Assembly (NCBI RefSeq): GCF_001425785.1
Contig: NZ_LMDI01000018.1
Coordinates: 37,910 to 101,909, forward strand
Direction: 5' to 3'
Length of the DNA: 64,000 bases
Source: Rhizobacter sp. Root1221
Lineage (GTDB): Bacteria; Pseudomonadota; Gammaproteobacteria; Burkholderiales; Burkholderiaceae_C
The notes under the pieces are model-generated. The model had not been told where the DNA came from and did no database searches. It was given only the letters and a program-made list of their open reading frames with translations. Shown one piece after another: positions 53,554-62,397 of this stretch. The position numbers were made by a program, and so were the translations under genes. Position 1 is the stretch's first letter, and each line of letters starts with the position of its first letter.

Positions 53554-54066
53554 TCAGGCGAGCGGCAGTTCGGTGTAGTAGCGCCCGCCGTGGAACAGCA
53601 GCGGCTGGGCGCCTTCGCGGTGCTCGCACCGCTCCACCTCGCCCACGAAGATCACGTGGTCGCCTTCCTCGTAGCGGCTGCGGTTGAAACACTCGAACCG
53701 GGCGGCGGCTCCTTCCAGCAGCGGCACGCCGCCGGCTCCCTCCTGCCACGGGAGGCCGGCGAACCGGTCGATGTCCTTCGTGGCAAACCGCTGGGCGAGG
53801 GCCACCTGGTCGGCCGCGAGGATGTGGATGGCGTAGTGCGACCCGCGCGTGAAGATGGGCATGGACCCGGCACGCTGCGACAGGCTCCACAACACGAGTG
53901 GCGGGTCGAGCGACACCGAGTTGAACGAGTTGGCGGTCAAACCCACGAATGCGCCGCTGGCATCGCGCGCGGTCACGATGGTCACGCCCGTGGCGAACGT
54001 GCTGAGCGCCTGGCGGAACTCGAGGGCTGAAAACGTGGGGGACAAGGCGCGGGGCGAACGGCTCAT
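53554..54066 (-). CDS. Flavin reductase-like (FMN-binding) protein
   Basis: This 170-aa protein belongs to the flavin reductase (HpaC/DIM6/NTAB) family. It has FRQALSTFATGVTIVTARDA, GLTANSFNSVSLDPPLVLWS and DHVIFVGEVERCEHREGAQP, all typical. Such proteins supply reduced flavin to a two-component monooxygenase. No paired monooxygenase gene is adjacent; the LLM oxidoreductase is 29 kb away. It is convergent with the degenerate kinase gene and divergent from ampG. Confidence 0.9.
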   Translation of the reverse strand: MSRSPRALSPTFSALEFRQALSTFATGVTIVTARDASGAFVGLTANSFNSVSLDPPLVLWSLSQRAGSMPIFTRGSHYAIHILAADQVALAQRFATKDIDRFAGLPWQEGAGGVPLLEGAAARFECFNRSRYEEGDHVIFVGEVERCEHREGAQPLLFHGGRYYTELPLA

Positions 54067-54143
54067 CCCCCGATTGTCGGCGAACCGGCCAAGCCTCGGA
54101 GGCTCTCGGTCTCTCGATCCCCCGGCCTCCTAGAATCAGCACG

Positions 54144-55769
54144 ATGACCGAACCCCTGTCGCCCCTCCACGCCCGCGCGGTGGCCTTCCACCGCCTGCTC
54201 GTGGTGGCCGTGCTGGGGTTCGCTTCCGGCCTGCCGCTCGCCCTCACCGGACAGGCCATGCAGGCGTGGCTGAGCGGCGTGGGCATCGATGTGGCCACCA
54301 TCGGGTTCCTGAGCCTCGTCGGCCTGCCGTACACGTTCAAGTTCCTCTGGGCGCCACTGATGGACCGTTTCGAGTTGCCGTGGCTCGGACGCCGGCGCGG
54401 CTGGCTCGTGCTGACCCAGCTCGGCCTGGCCGGTGCGTTGTGGTGGATGGCAGACACCTCGCCCACCGCGGCCACGCGCACGTTCGCGCTGCTGGCGGTG
54501 CTGGTCGCGTTCGTGTCGGCCTCGCAGGACGTCGTGATCGACGCGTACCGCACCGACCTGCTGCACGCCCACGAGCGCGGCCTCGGGTCGTCGCTCAACG
54601 TGCTGGGCTACCGCCTCGCGATGATCCTGTCGGGGGGGGTGGCGCTGATCTGGGTCGACCCCACCCAGGGCGGCGGCTGGACCTGGCCCGAGGTGTACCG
54701 CACGATGGCCTGGCTGATGGTGGGCGCTGCGGTGCTGTCGGCAGTGGCCTTGCCCCGCCTCGCCGTGACGGTGCGGCCCACCAGTGTCGCGTCGCACGAC
54801 CTGCGCGGTTTTGCCTGCGTGGCGCTGGCCATCGGCGCCGGGTACGTGCTCACCGCTGGCCTCGGTGACGCCGAGGGCCGCCACCCGTTGCTGGCCCACG
54901 GCCTTTTCCGCCCGGCCGCCGCCGCGGTGCTCGACCCGCTGCTGTCGGGCGGCGCACTGTCGCTGGCGCTGAAGTCCAAGTGGATCGACCTGCTGACGCT
55001 GCTGATCGGCATCGGGGTCACGTTGCCGCTGGCCGCGTGGACCGCGCGCAAGGCGCGCTTCGAGACGCTGCTGGGGGGCCTGCAGAGCTACTTCAGCCAG
55101 CCGGGCGCCGGTGCCTTCCTCGCCTTCATCGTGCTCTACAAGCTGGGCGATGCGTTTGCCGGGTCGCTGATGACGCCGTTCCTGCTGAAGGCCATGGCCT
55201 TCGCGCCCGCCGAGTTCGGCGTGGCCAACAAGCTGATCGGGCTGTGGCTCACGATCGGCGGTGCGCTGCTCGGCGGCGCGCTGATGTTCAAGCTCGGGCT
55301 GTGGCGTTCGCTGATGCTGTTCGGCGTGTTGCAGATGCTGAGCAACCTGGGCTTCTGGTGGCTGGCAGTGAACGGCAAGGGCGTGATGCCGGCGTTGACC
55401 ATCCCGGCGTTCGACCTCGGCATCGTCTCGCTCGCGCAGGCCACGCCGATCGACGGTGGCCTGCTGATGGTCATCGCGTTCGAGAACCTGTCGGGGGGCA
55501 TGGGCACCGCGGCCTTCGTGGCCTTCCTGATGGGACTGTGCAACCAGCGTTTCACCGCCACGCAGTACGCTTTGCTGTCCGCGTTCGCCTCCGTGGGGCG
55601 GGTGTGGGTGGGGCCGCTGGCCGGCGTGCTGGCCGAAACCATCGGTTGGCCCGTGTTTTTCCTCGTGTCCACCGCCGTGGCCCTGCCGGCGTTGGGCCTG
55701 TTGTGGTGGCTCAGGGCACCGGTGTCCGCGCTCGAGGTGGACCCCGACGCCCCGTTGAGCGACGATTGA
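54144..55769 (+). CDS. ampG: AmpG-family muropeptide MFS permease
   Basis: This 541-aa inner-membrane transporter imports anhydro-muropeptides released during peptidoglycan turnover, for recycling in the cytoplasm. The beginning LGFASGLPLALTGQAMQAWL and the segment VGLPYTFKFLWAPLMDRF are hallmark AmpG sequence. The protein has about 12-14 transmembrane segments. A TAGAAT -10-like box at 54131-54136 lies 7 bp before the ATG, implying a very short or leaderless transcript. A beta-lactamase regulator (ampR) is not present in the window. Confidence 0.93.
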   Translation: MTEPLSPLHARAVAFHRLLVVAVLGFASGLPLALTGQAMQAWLSGVGIDVATIGFLSLVGLPYTFKFLWAPLMDRFELPWLGRRRGWLVLTQLGLAGALWWMADTSPTAATRTFALLAVLVAFVSASQDVVIDAYRTDLLHAHERGLGSSLNVLGYRLAMILSGGVALIWVDPTQGGGWTWPEVYRTMAWLMVGAAVLSAVALPRLAVTVRPTSVASHDLRGFACVALAIGAGYVLTAGLGDAEGRHPLLAHGLFRPAAAAVLDPLLSGGALSLALKSKWIDLLTLLIGIGVTLPLAAWTARKARFETLLGGLQSYFSQPGAGAFLAFIVLYKLGDAFAGSLMTPFLLKAMAFAPAEFGVANKLIGLWLTIGGALLGGALMFKLGLWRSLMLFGVLQMLSNLGFWWLAVNGKGVMPALTIPAFDLGIVSLAQATPIDGGLLMVIAFENLSGGMGTAAFVAFLMGLCNQRFTATQYALLSAFASVGRVWVGPLAGVLAETIGWPVFFLVSTAVALPALGLLWWLRAPVSALEVDPDAPLSDD

Positions 55770-55810
55770 CCGGTGGAACATTCCGAGGCCTGAAAGGGTC
55801 TGAACCCAGC

Positions 55811-56710
55811 ATGCAACACACATCCAATCCTCAAGACTTCACCTGGGCGCCTGCCTGCGGCTGCGCGCTGCATTCCCGCCGCCTGTTCACGGGCGGCCTG
55901 CTCGCTGCCGGGGCGCTGGCCGCTGTGCCTGCGCTGGCCCGGGAAGGCGTCGACGTGGGGGAACGCTCGCAGTTCTCGAAGCTGGCGTCGGCCGAGCAGG
56001 TCGAGACCGCGGCCGTCCAGAACTACACTCAGCTCAAGCAGGAGGCCCGCCAGAAGTCCGCCTTGCTGCCCGACAGCGATCCCCAGGTGGTGCGCCTGCG
56101 GGCCATCGCCGAACGCCTCATTCCGTTCAGCTACGAATGGAACCCGCGCGCCCGCGACTGGAAGTGGGAGATCAACGTGCTGGCGTCCAAGCAGGTCAAC
56201 GCCTTCTGCATGCCGGGCGGCAAGATCGCCTTTTTCACCGGCATCCTGCAGCAGCTGCAGCTCAACGACGACGAGGTGTCCATGGTCATGGGCCACGAGA
56301 TCGCCCACGCGCTGCGCGAACATGCCCGCGAGCGCATGGGCAAGACCATGGCCACCCAGGGCGCGATCTCACTCGGGGCGGCGCTGCTGGGCCTGGGCAA
56401 CAACGCCCGCGTGGTGGCCGACATGGGCGGCCAGCTGCTCTCGTTGCGGTTCGGCCGCGAGGACGAGTCCGAAGCCGACCTGGTGGGCATGGAGCTGTCC
56501 GCCCGCGCCGGGTATGACCCCCGCGCCGGCGTGTCGCTGTGGCAGAAGATGGGCGAGGCCAGCAAGGGCGCGCCGCCGCAGTTCCTGTCCACCCACCCGT
56601 CGGGGCCCACCCGGATCAAGGACATCCAGCGCGCGTTGCCGCAGGTGCAGCCGCTGTACGCCCGTGCACCGAAGCCTGCGCGGCGTTTCGAGCCGCCGGC
56701 CAAGGGCTGA
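55811..56710 (+). CDS. M48-family zinc metalloprotease with Tat-like signal
   Basis: This 299-aa protein has an N-terminal signal (HSRRLFTGGLLAAGALAAVP, residues 20-39) with twin arginines, so periplasmic localisation, possibly by Tat, is likely. The catalytic HEXXH is HEIAH (in MGHEIAHALREHARERMG), and the third ligand Glu lies in EDESEADLVGMELSARAG. These match the BepA/LoiP/YggG group of envelope quality-control proteases. It starts 41 bp after ampG on the same strand and may be co-transcribed. Confidence 0.9.
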   Translation: MQHTSNPQDFTWAPACGCALHSRRLFTGGLLAAGALAAVPALAREGVDVGERSQFSKLASAEQVETAAVQNYTQLKQEARQKSALLPDSDPQVVRLRAIAERLIPFSYEWNPRARDWKWEINVLASKQVNAFCMPGGKIAFFTGILQQLQLNDDEVSMVMGHEIAHALREHARERMGKTMATQGAISLGAALLGLGNNARVVADMGGQLLSLRFGREDESEADLVGMELSARAGYDPRAGVSLWQKMGEASKGAPPQFLSTHPSGPTRIKDIQRALPQVQPLYARAPKPARRFEPPAKG

Positions 56711-56728
56711 GAGGCTGACGGTGGTGCG

Positions 56729-58111
56729 TTAGCGCACCCGCTCGAACGCACTCACTGTCATCGGCCCCTGCGGCGTCGCCGCATTCACCCCGTGGGCCTC
56801 GCGCCGCCACAGGGCCGGCGAGGACAACGTCCAGTGCGTGTGGGTCACGAGCTTCGCGCAGAAGAGCTTGGCCACCAGCACCGCCACGTCCTTGCCCGGG
56901 CACGTGCGGTTGCCGGGGCAGAACGGTGCATCGTGGGGGCCGCGCGCCCAGATGAGGTGGCGCGAGCCGGCCGGCTGGCGAAACCGCTGCGGGTCGAACC
57001 GCCCGGGGTCGTCGAAGGCGGTGGGGTCGCGGTGTGCGGCCGCGATCGCACCCATCAACCGGTCGCCCTGCCGGATGGCATAGGCACCCGACTGCGAGCG
57101 CAGCGTGCGGTCGCGGGTGGCCCGAGCGAACACGTTGGCCACCGGCGGGTGCAGGCGCAGCACCTCGCGCATCCAGGCGTCGAGCCCGGGCAGGCCCTCG
57201 AGCCGGCGCAGCGCGGGCAACACCGGCAGCGGCCCGAACGTGGTGATCACCTCGTGCCGCACCCGCAGGGCCCATGCCGGCTGCGACGACAGCTCCCCCA
57301 CCACCGATTTCAGCAGGCTCTGCAGGCCGAGGAACGCGTGCATGCCGATGAGGCACAGCATCTGGCGGGCCACCTCGCCGGCGTCGTCGAGGCCGAGGGC
57401 CCGGGCGCGCGCCAGCACGCCGGGAAACTGCGGGCTCTGCAACACACACGCGAGCAGCCGCTCGAACGCCGCCAGCGACTGCCGGTAGCGCGAACGCGGG
57501 AACAGCGCGGCGAGCCGGGGGAAGCGGTGGCCGAACAGGTTCAAGTACAGCAGGCGCACGTCGGCCGGATCGGGCCGCGCGCCCAGCAGCCAATCGAACA
57601 GGAACTCGGCCGGGAAGTTCTCCAGTTCATCCCGGAATGAAAACGGCCGGCCACCGTTGTCCCAGCGGTCCAGGTAGTGGTCCGCGGTGGCCTCGAAACG
57701 TTCGCCGAGGTCGGGCAGGCGCGACTGCAGCCAGTCGTGGTACAGCGCCTTCGGCACGTCGTGCGCCCGGCCGTTTTCGAAGGTGCTGGGCACCACGCCC
57801 CCCACCAGCGCGCGTGGCGGACGCGACCAGCCGAAGCCGTATTCCTGCACCAGGTCGGGCGAGTCGAACAGCACCGAGATGGCCTGGGTGTCGACCAGTG
57901 CCACGACCGGCCGCCACAGGTACACGCGGAACACCGTGCCGCCGTGCCGGCGCTGCTGGTGGCGCAGGAACGCGTCCGGGCCGCTCCACAGGAAATAGTC
58001 GGCGGTCTGGACGGCGGTGGCCCACCATCCGGGCAACCGGCGGCCGGGCACGGGGCGCGGCCGGGTGGGAGGGGGCAGCGGGGCGGTCGAGGTGGTGCTG
58101 GTGACGTTCAT
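56729..58111 (-). CDS. Cytochrome P450 of the CYP74-like (oxylipin hydroperoxide) type
   Basis: This 460-aa heme-thiolate protein has the K-helix ExxR at E316-R319 (EVLRLHPP) and the heme Cys404 in NRTCPGKD. The region around it follows CYP74 closely: HLIWARGP, then a short insertion, then CPGNRTCPGKDVAVLVAKLF, like plant NKQCAGKD-FVVLVARLF. The I-helix (MLCLIGMHAFLGLQSLLKSV, residues 251-270) lacks the Thr of monooxygenases. It aligns with the CYP74 FNxxGG site, with His258 where CYP74 has a catalytic Asn. CYP74 enzymes rearrange fatty-acid hydroperoxides without O2 or a reductase. The N-terminus TVFRVYLWRPVVALVDTQAI also fits. No lipoxygenase or redox partner is adjacent. Confidence 0.85.
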   Translation of the reverse strand: MNVTSTTSTAPLPPPTRPRPVPGRRLPGWWATAVQTADYFLWSGPDAFLRHQQRRHGGTVFRVYLWRPVVALVDTQAISVLFDSPDLVQEYGFGWSRPPRALVGGVVPSTFENGRAHDVPKALYHDWLQSRLPDLGERFEATADHYLDRWDNGGRPFSFRDELENFPAEFLFDWLLGARPDPADVRLLYLNLFGHRFPRLAALFPRSRYRQSLAAFERLLACVLQSPQFPGVLARARALGLDDAGEVARQMLCLIGMHAFLGLQSLLKSVVGELSSQPAWALRVRHEVITTFGPLPVLPALRRLEGLPGLDAWMREVLRLHPPVANVFARATRDRTLRSQSGAYAIRQGDRLMGAIAAAHRDPTAFDDPGRFDPQRFRQPAGSRHLIWARGPHDAPFCPGNRTCPGKDVAVLVAKLFCAKLVTHTHWTLSSPALWRREAHGVNAATPQGPMTVSAFERVR

Positions 58112-58166
58112 CTGTCGCCAGCCTAGGCAAGGTGGCCGCCCGGTGCATCCCCAGACGGGACGACGC

Positions 58167-58188
58167 GAGGAGGCCGCCCGGCCTCCTC
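58167..58188. terminator. Hairpin at the end of the MBL hydrolase gene
   Basis: GAGGAGGCC-N4-GGCCTCCTC has perfect 9-bp arms and lies right at the stop of the minus-strand MBL gene, between it and the P450 start. It has no T-run. It may stabilise the transcript end or weakly terminate. Confidence 0.5.
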
Positions 58189-58828
58189 AGGTGCCGCGCA
58201 CGTACGGGTTGTGGCGGCGTTCGTCGCCGAAGGTACTTTCCTCGCCGTGCCCGGGGATGAACGTCACGTCGTCGCCCATGGGCCACAGGCGTTGCGTGAT
58301 CGATCCGATGAGCTGATCGAAGTTGCCTTGCGGAAAATCCGTCCGGCCGATGCCGCCCGCGAACAGCACGTCGCCCACGAAGGCCCGGCGGCTCGCCGCC
58401 TCGAAGAACACCACGTGCCCGGGCGTGTGCCCCGGGCAGTGGCGCACGTGCAGCGTGCAGTGCCCGATCGACACCTCGTCGCCGTCGTGCAGCCAGCGCG
58501 TGGGTTCGAACGGCTCGGCCGCCGGAAAGCCGAACATGCGGCTCTGCTGCGGCAGACCGTCGATCCAGAAGCGATCGCCCTCGTGCGGCCCCACGATGGG
58601 CAGGCCCAGTTCCCGTGCGAGCTGTCCGGTGCCACCCGCGTGGTCGATGTGCGCGTGCGTGAGCCAGATCTGTTCGAGCGACAGCCCCTGGGCCTCGACG
58701 AACGCCAGCAGCTTCGGCAGGTCACCGCCGGGATCGATGACGGCGGCCTTCAGGGTGTCGGCGCACCAGACGATGGAGCAGTTCTGGGCGAAGGCAGTGA
58801 CCGGGATGGTCTGGTACTGGAAGGGCAT
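58187..58828 (-). CDS. MBL-fold metallo-hydrolase, glyoxalase II-like (YcbL group)
   Basis: This 213-aa zinc hydrolase carries the metal motif THAHIDHAGG (about residues 56-65), a further His in HVRHCPGHTPGHVVF and a final FIPGHGEEST. Length and motifs fit YcbL-type thioesterases of the glyoxalase II superfamily. The physiological thioester is unknown. It starts MPFQYQTIPVTAFAQNCSIV, the common beginning of this group. It lies upstream of the P450 on the same strand with a hairpin between them. Confidence 0.9.
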   Translation of the reverse strand: MPFQYQTIPVTAFAQNCSIVWCADTLKAAVIDPGGDLPKLLAFVEAQGLSLEQIWLTHAHIDHAGGTGQLARELGLPIVGPHEGDRFWIDGLPQQSRMFGFPAAEPFEPTRWLHDGDEVSIGHCTLHVRHCPGHTPGHVVFFEAASRRAFVGDVLFAGGIGRTDFPQGNFDQLIGSITQRLWPMGDDVTFIPGHGEESTFGDERRHNPYVRGT

Positions 58829-59213
58829 GGCGGCAGGAAGCTGAGAACAAAGTGTCGAAGTGGCTCGACCAAGACGAGTGTCGACCGGTGACCTGCGGAC
58901 CGGTTGGCAAGGTTTCGAACTCCCCCCGGGCGCGGGTACTGAGGACTGGCGAGACCCTCATCCTTCGGCGAGCCGTGCCACCGCTGAAGCGGACTTGCAC
59001 CCGTGCAGAAACGCCAGCGAAACCAGCGGCGGCATCCATAGAATCGTGCCCGATGAACGGGCAACACGGCGCCGCACCGCGGGCAGCGGTCTGCTGATTT
59101 GCAGCGCCGCCAGTGGCCCCGTTCTTGCGTTCGGTCGGCCACATCCGCGGCCGACGGATGAATTTTCCCCGATCCCAGCATAAGAACATTCATTCAATCG
59201 GAGGGAGGCTCCC
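58829..59213. other. 385-bp intergenic region, no supported gene
   Basis: Between the MBL gene and the acyltransferase I see no convincing ORF or RNA. A TAGAAT box at 59039-59044 on the plus strand could be a -10 element giving a leader of about 165 nt for the acyltransferase gene; its -35 match is poor. The last 60 bp become clearly AT-richer, continuing into that gene. Confidence 0.5.
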
Positions 59214-61265
59214 ATGACTAACGCGCCCAGGGACTCATATATAGAGGGCATCGACGGCCTGAGGGCCATCGCCGTCTTGTCCGTCATCATCTATCACTTC
59301 AACGAAAAATACTTGCCCGGTGGCTTCACCGGCGTAGATGTTTTTTTCGTGATCTCGGGGTATGTGATCAGCAAGTCGCTGGCTTCACGGGAATGGTCTG
59401 GTTTTGATGAGTTGATCGTCAATTTCTACAAGCGGAGAATATTGCGGATCTTCCCGGCGTTGATATTCCTGCTGATCGCCGCGAGTATTTTTCACGCATT
59501 GTTCGTTCCCAATCAATGGTTGAGCGCCCCCAACAAGATGACGGCCCTCGCCGCCTTCCTTGGTGTCAGCAACATCTTTCTGGTCAGTGCGGCGGACGGC
59601 TACTTCTCGGACCGGATCCCATTCAATCCTTTCGTCCACACCTGGTCGCTGGCGGTGGAGGAACAGTTCTACCTCTTCTTCCCGTTTGTCTTCTATTTCT
59701 GGCTCAAGGCGGGCGGCAGGGATGGAAAACATCACCGCATCGCCGCCTGGATGTTGCCAGCCATCGCCGTGGGGTCCTTGGCCTTGTCGGCCTATCAATC
59801 GAGTTTTGCGCGTGATCACGCGTTCTACCTGCTCCCGAGCCGGGTCTGGGAACTCGCGGCCGGCGCGATCTTGCTGCAGTTGCAACTCCGCCATGGATTG
59901 AATTCAAGGGTGGCGCACCGATCGGCATCCATGTTGGCAGCCGGCGCTGCGTTGCTGGTCGTGGGTTTCGTGTTCGCCGACAAAACCCATTTCCCGTTTC
60001 CCTGGGCCTTGCTGCCTGTGGCGGGAACCTTGTTGATGGTTGCCGGAGCGACCGGTGGCCCGGCAGGCACGAGCCGTCTCCGGGCGCTGATCGAATCGGA
60101 CACCGCGACGTACATCGGCAGGATCTCGTACTCGCTCTATCTATGGCATTGGCCCGTGTTTTCGTTCTTTCGATGGACGGTCGGCATGGAAAGTTGGATG
60201 TCTCAGAGCATGGCCGTCCTTCTGACGTTGGGCCTCGGTGCCTTCTCGTACCACTGCATCGAGAACAGATTCCGCAGAAGTCACTTTGTTGCTCACCTGC
60301 CGAATTGGAAGGCGGTGACTGGCGGCGTCGTGCTCATTGGCGCATCGGCGGTTTCCGTGGCGGCGCTCTTTCTGGTCACCAACAAGTACCAACTCAGCCT
60401 GAGCACCGTCAACAGGGAGAGGACTGTCTGGAACAACGAATATGAAGTCCCGTCGCCCGCACCCGTCGACGCGCAAGCGGTCGGTCTCGGCCGAAAGCTC
60501 TTCCTCGTGGGGGATTCTCATGCCGGCGCGTTCAGATCCATGGCGGCGGCGGCCGCTGGAACACTGGGCGCGGAAGTCAAGTTCCTTGCTCGCTCGGGAT
60601 GCCCCATCGCCCGTCTGATCACGGCCGCCAGGAACAACGAACGCTGCGAGAACTTTACGGAAGAGACCGTGGATTGGATCAAGCAACAGGCGAGGCCGGG
60701 TGATGTTGTTTTCTTCGCAGCGCTTCGTGTGCCAAGGTTTGGCGACCAATGGGGATTGTTCGATCAGGACGCGGTTCAGGCACGCAGCGCACTGCCGGAT
60801 GAAATCAGGATCCGCGAAATCGCGTTGGACCAGGCCGTCGCGCTGACGAAAACACTCAGGGCAAGCGGGCTCAACGTGCTGATGAACGCGCCCATGCCCA
60901 TCTTCAAGGCGCCGCCGTTCAGGTGCTCGGATTGGTTCAACAGATCCAATCCGATCTGCCTGCATGGATTCACGATGGACCGTTCGGCGCTGCAAGCGCA
61001 CCGCGAGCCGACGATGGCGTCACTGCGCGTCCTGCATGACCTTCACCAGGTCCACGTGTGGGATCCGTTCCCCGTGGTCTGCGACGGGCCGGTGTGCTCG
61101 GCGTTTGACGGAGACAAACCCCTCTTCATCGACGGCGATCACCTCAGCGGACATGGGAGCCGCGCCCTCATTCCGTCCTTCACGAATCAACTGCTGGAGA
61201 TCTGGAGAGGTGAAGGCGCGGTCGAGATGCATGCTCAGCATCGGGGGCCATCGCTGACCGACTGA
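59214..61265 (+). CDS. OafA/YrhL-family acyltransferase with SGNH domain
   Basis: This 683-aa membrane protein has an N-terminal acyltransferase-3 domain (IDGLRAIAVLSVIIYHF, GGFTGVDVFFVISGYVIS and SYSLYLWHWPVFSFF; about residues 1-360, 10-11 helices). Its C-terminal periplasmic SGNH hydrolase-like domain spans about 400-675, with Ser in LVGDSHAGAF and Asp/His in DGDHLSGHGS. Such proteins O-acetylate cell-surface polysaccharides such as O-antigen. Base composition is visibly less GC-rich than in neighbours, suggesting later acquisition. GGAGGGAGG lies just upstream of the ATG. No other polysaccharide genes are linked. Confidence 0.92.
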   Translation: MTNAPRDSYIEGIDGLRAIAVLSVIIYHFNEKYLPGGFTGVDVFFVISGYVISKSLASREWSGFDELIVNFYKRRILRIFPALIFLLIAASIFHALFVPNQWLSAPNKMTALAAFLGVSNIFLVSAADGYFSDRIPFNPFVHTWSLAVEEQFYLFFPFVFYFWLKAGGRDGKHHRIAAWMLPAIAVGSLALSAYQSSFARDHAFYLLPSRVWELAAGAILLQLQLRHGLNSRVAHRSASMLAAGAALLVVGFVFADKTHFPFPWALLPVAGTLLMVAGATGGPAGTSRLRALIESDTATYIGRISYSLYLWHWPVFSFFRWTVGMESWMSQSMAVLLTLGLGAFSYHCIENRFRRSHFVAHLPNWKAVTGGVVLIGASAVSVAALFLVTNKYQLSLSTVNRERTVWNNEYEVPSPAPVDAQAVGLGRKLFLVGDSHAGAFRSMAAAAAGTLGAEVKFLARSGCPIARLITAARNNERCENFTEETVDWIKQQARPGDVVFFAALRVPRFGDQWGLFDQDAVQARSALPDEIRIREIALDQAVALTKTLRASGLNVLMNAPMPIFKAPPFRCSDWFNRSNPICLHGFTMDRSALQAHREPTMASLRVLHDLHQVHVWDPFPVVCDGPVCSAFDGDKPLFIDGDHLSGHGSRALIPSFTNQLLEIWRGEGAVEMHAQHRGPSLTD

Positions 61266-61464
61266 CACCCCAAGGAAAGCACACCAGGATGGCAATGTAT
61301 CGAAGGCGCGTTCTGCCGTCGTTGCCCAGGACATGCCAGAGTGTCGACGCGGCTTGAGCGGCAAGTCCCTAAGCCGCCCGTACCGGCGTTGTCCGAGGGG
61401 GCATGGCTCCGGCGCGGGCGCCGGCCCCTAGACTTGGCGACCCGATTGCCCGTGGAGGCTCGCC

Positions 61465-62397
61465 ATGGATTCCGCCCGATTGCTCCCTGGTGTTTCGAGG
61501 TGGGCGCGCCGCGCCGCGTTGCTGGCCCTGGTGGCGGGGCCGATGTGGGCCCAGGCCCAGTGGTCGACTGGCGAGGTCGATGCGCTGGCCGACGTCTTCC
61601 AGGGACCGGGCCCATCGGCCGTGACCGACAGCGACGAGCAGGTTCTGCCGTCGGGCGTCTCGGTCTTGGCTATCGCGGAGACGACCCATGACCAGCGCAA
61701 GGCCACCGGCTTTGCCCAGATCAATGCCGACCCCGCAGGGGCCGGCGCCGGTGTCTGGGCGAAGGCCCTCGGGGACACGGCGGTGGGCGCCACGGCTGAG
61801 GCGACCGCACGCGCGAGCTTCTCCGACGGCCTCACCATCGACCGCGCCGACCTCACCGGCCGCAACGGTGTCGTCACGGTGGCCGTCCGCTATGGGGGCC
61901 ACGCCACGGCCGACGCGGTGGGGGACAACACCGCGTGGTCGTCGGCCGCGATGGTCGCCCGGTTCGGTTGGGATTCTGCCGAAGCGTCGACCTCTGCGTC
62001 GGTGCGCGATGGTGTCCGGACCGAAAAGCCGCTGACGGACGTGCCAGGGGCCACGAGAGGCGAGTTCCTGCTCACCACGTCCTTCACCTGGGGCGAGGCG
62101 ATCGATCTGTCGTTCGAGAGCTTCATGAGCGTGGCGGGCTACACCGCGGGGCAGGCCGAGAGTTTTGCCTCGGCCGGGGCCTCGGGCTTCTGGGAAGGCA
62201 TCCGGTCGGTGACGGTCGATGACGTCGCCGTCCGGGGCTACCAGCTGAGCTCGCTGTCCGGCTACGACTATCGCCTGCCGTTCGGGGTGATGCCGCCGCC
62301 GGTGCCGGAACCCGGCATGGCCGCCGTGATGGCGTTGGGGTTGGTGCTGGCCGGGCTCGGGGCGCGGCGTCGGCGGCCTCCCGCCGGAGGGCACTGA
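61465..62397 (+). CDS. PEP-CTERM sorting-domain exported protein
   Basis: This 310-aa protein has an N-terminal signal peptide (ARRAALLALVAGPMWAQAQ) and a C-terminal PEP-CTERM tail: PVPEPGMAAVMALGLVLAGL followed by GARRRR. The tail directs exosortase (EpsH/XrtA-type) processing at the cell envelope. The body (about residues 33-280) is rich in Ala/Thr/Asp beta-type sequence, with no known catalytic motif. A TAGACT -10-like box lies about 30 bp upstream of the ATG. The exosortase gene is not in the window. Confidence 0.88.
   Translation: MDSARLLPGVSRWARRAALLALVAGPMWAQAQWSTGEVDALADVFQGPGPSAVTDSDEQVLPSGVSVLAIAETTHDQRKATGFAQINADPAGAGAGVWAKALGDTAVGATAEATARASFSDGLTIDRADLTGRNGVVTVAVRYGGHATADAVGDNTAWSSAAMVARFGWDSAEASTSASVRDGVRTEKPLTDVPGATRGEFLLTTSFTWGEAIDLSFESFMSVAGYTAGQAESFASAGASGFWEGIRSVTVDDVAVRGYQLSSLSGYDYRLPFGVMPPPVPEPGMAAVMALGLVLAGLGARRRRPPAGGH

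Noticed and set aside
58905..58935. A tRNA-like T-loop sequence (GGTTTCGAACTCC) on the plus strand
   Set aside because: The flanking bases do not form a T-stem, and no anticodon or acceptor stem can be placed around it on either strand.
58852..59097. An 81-codon frame upstream of the acyltransferase gene
   Set aside because: No ribosome-binding site or domain is visible and composition is not gene-like.
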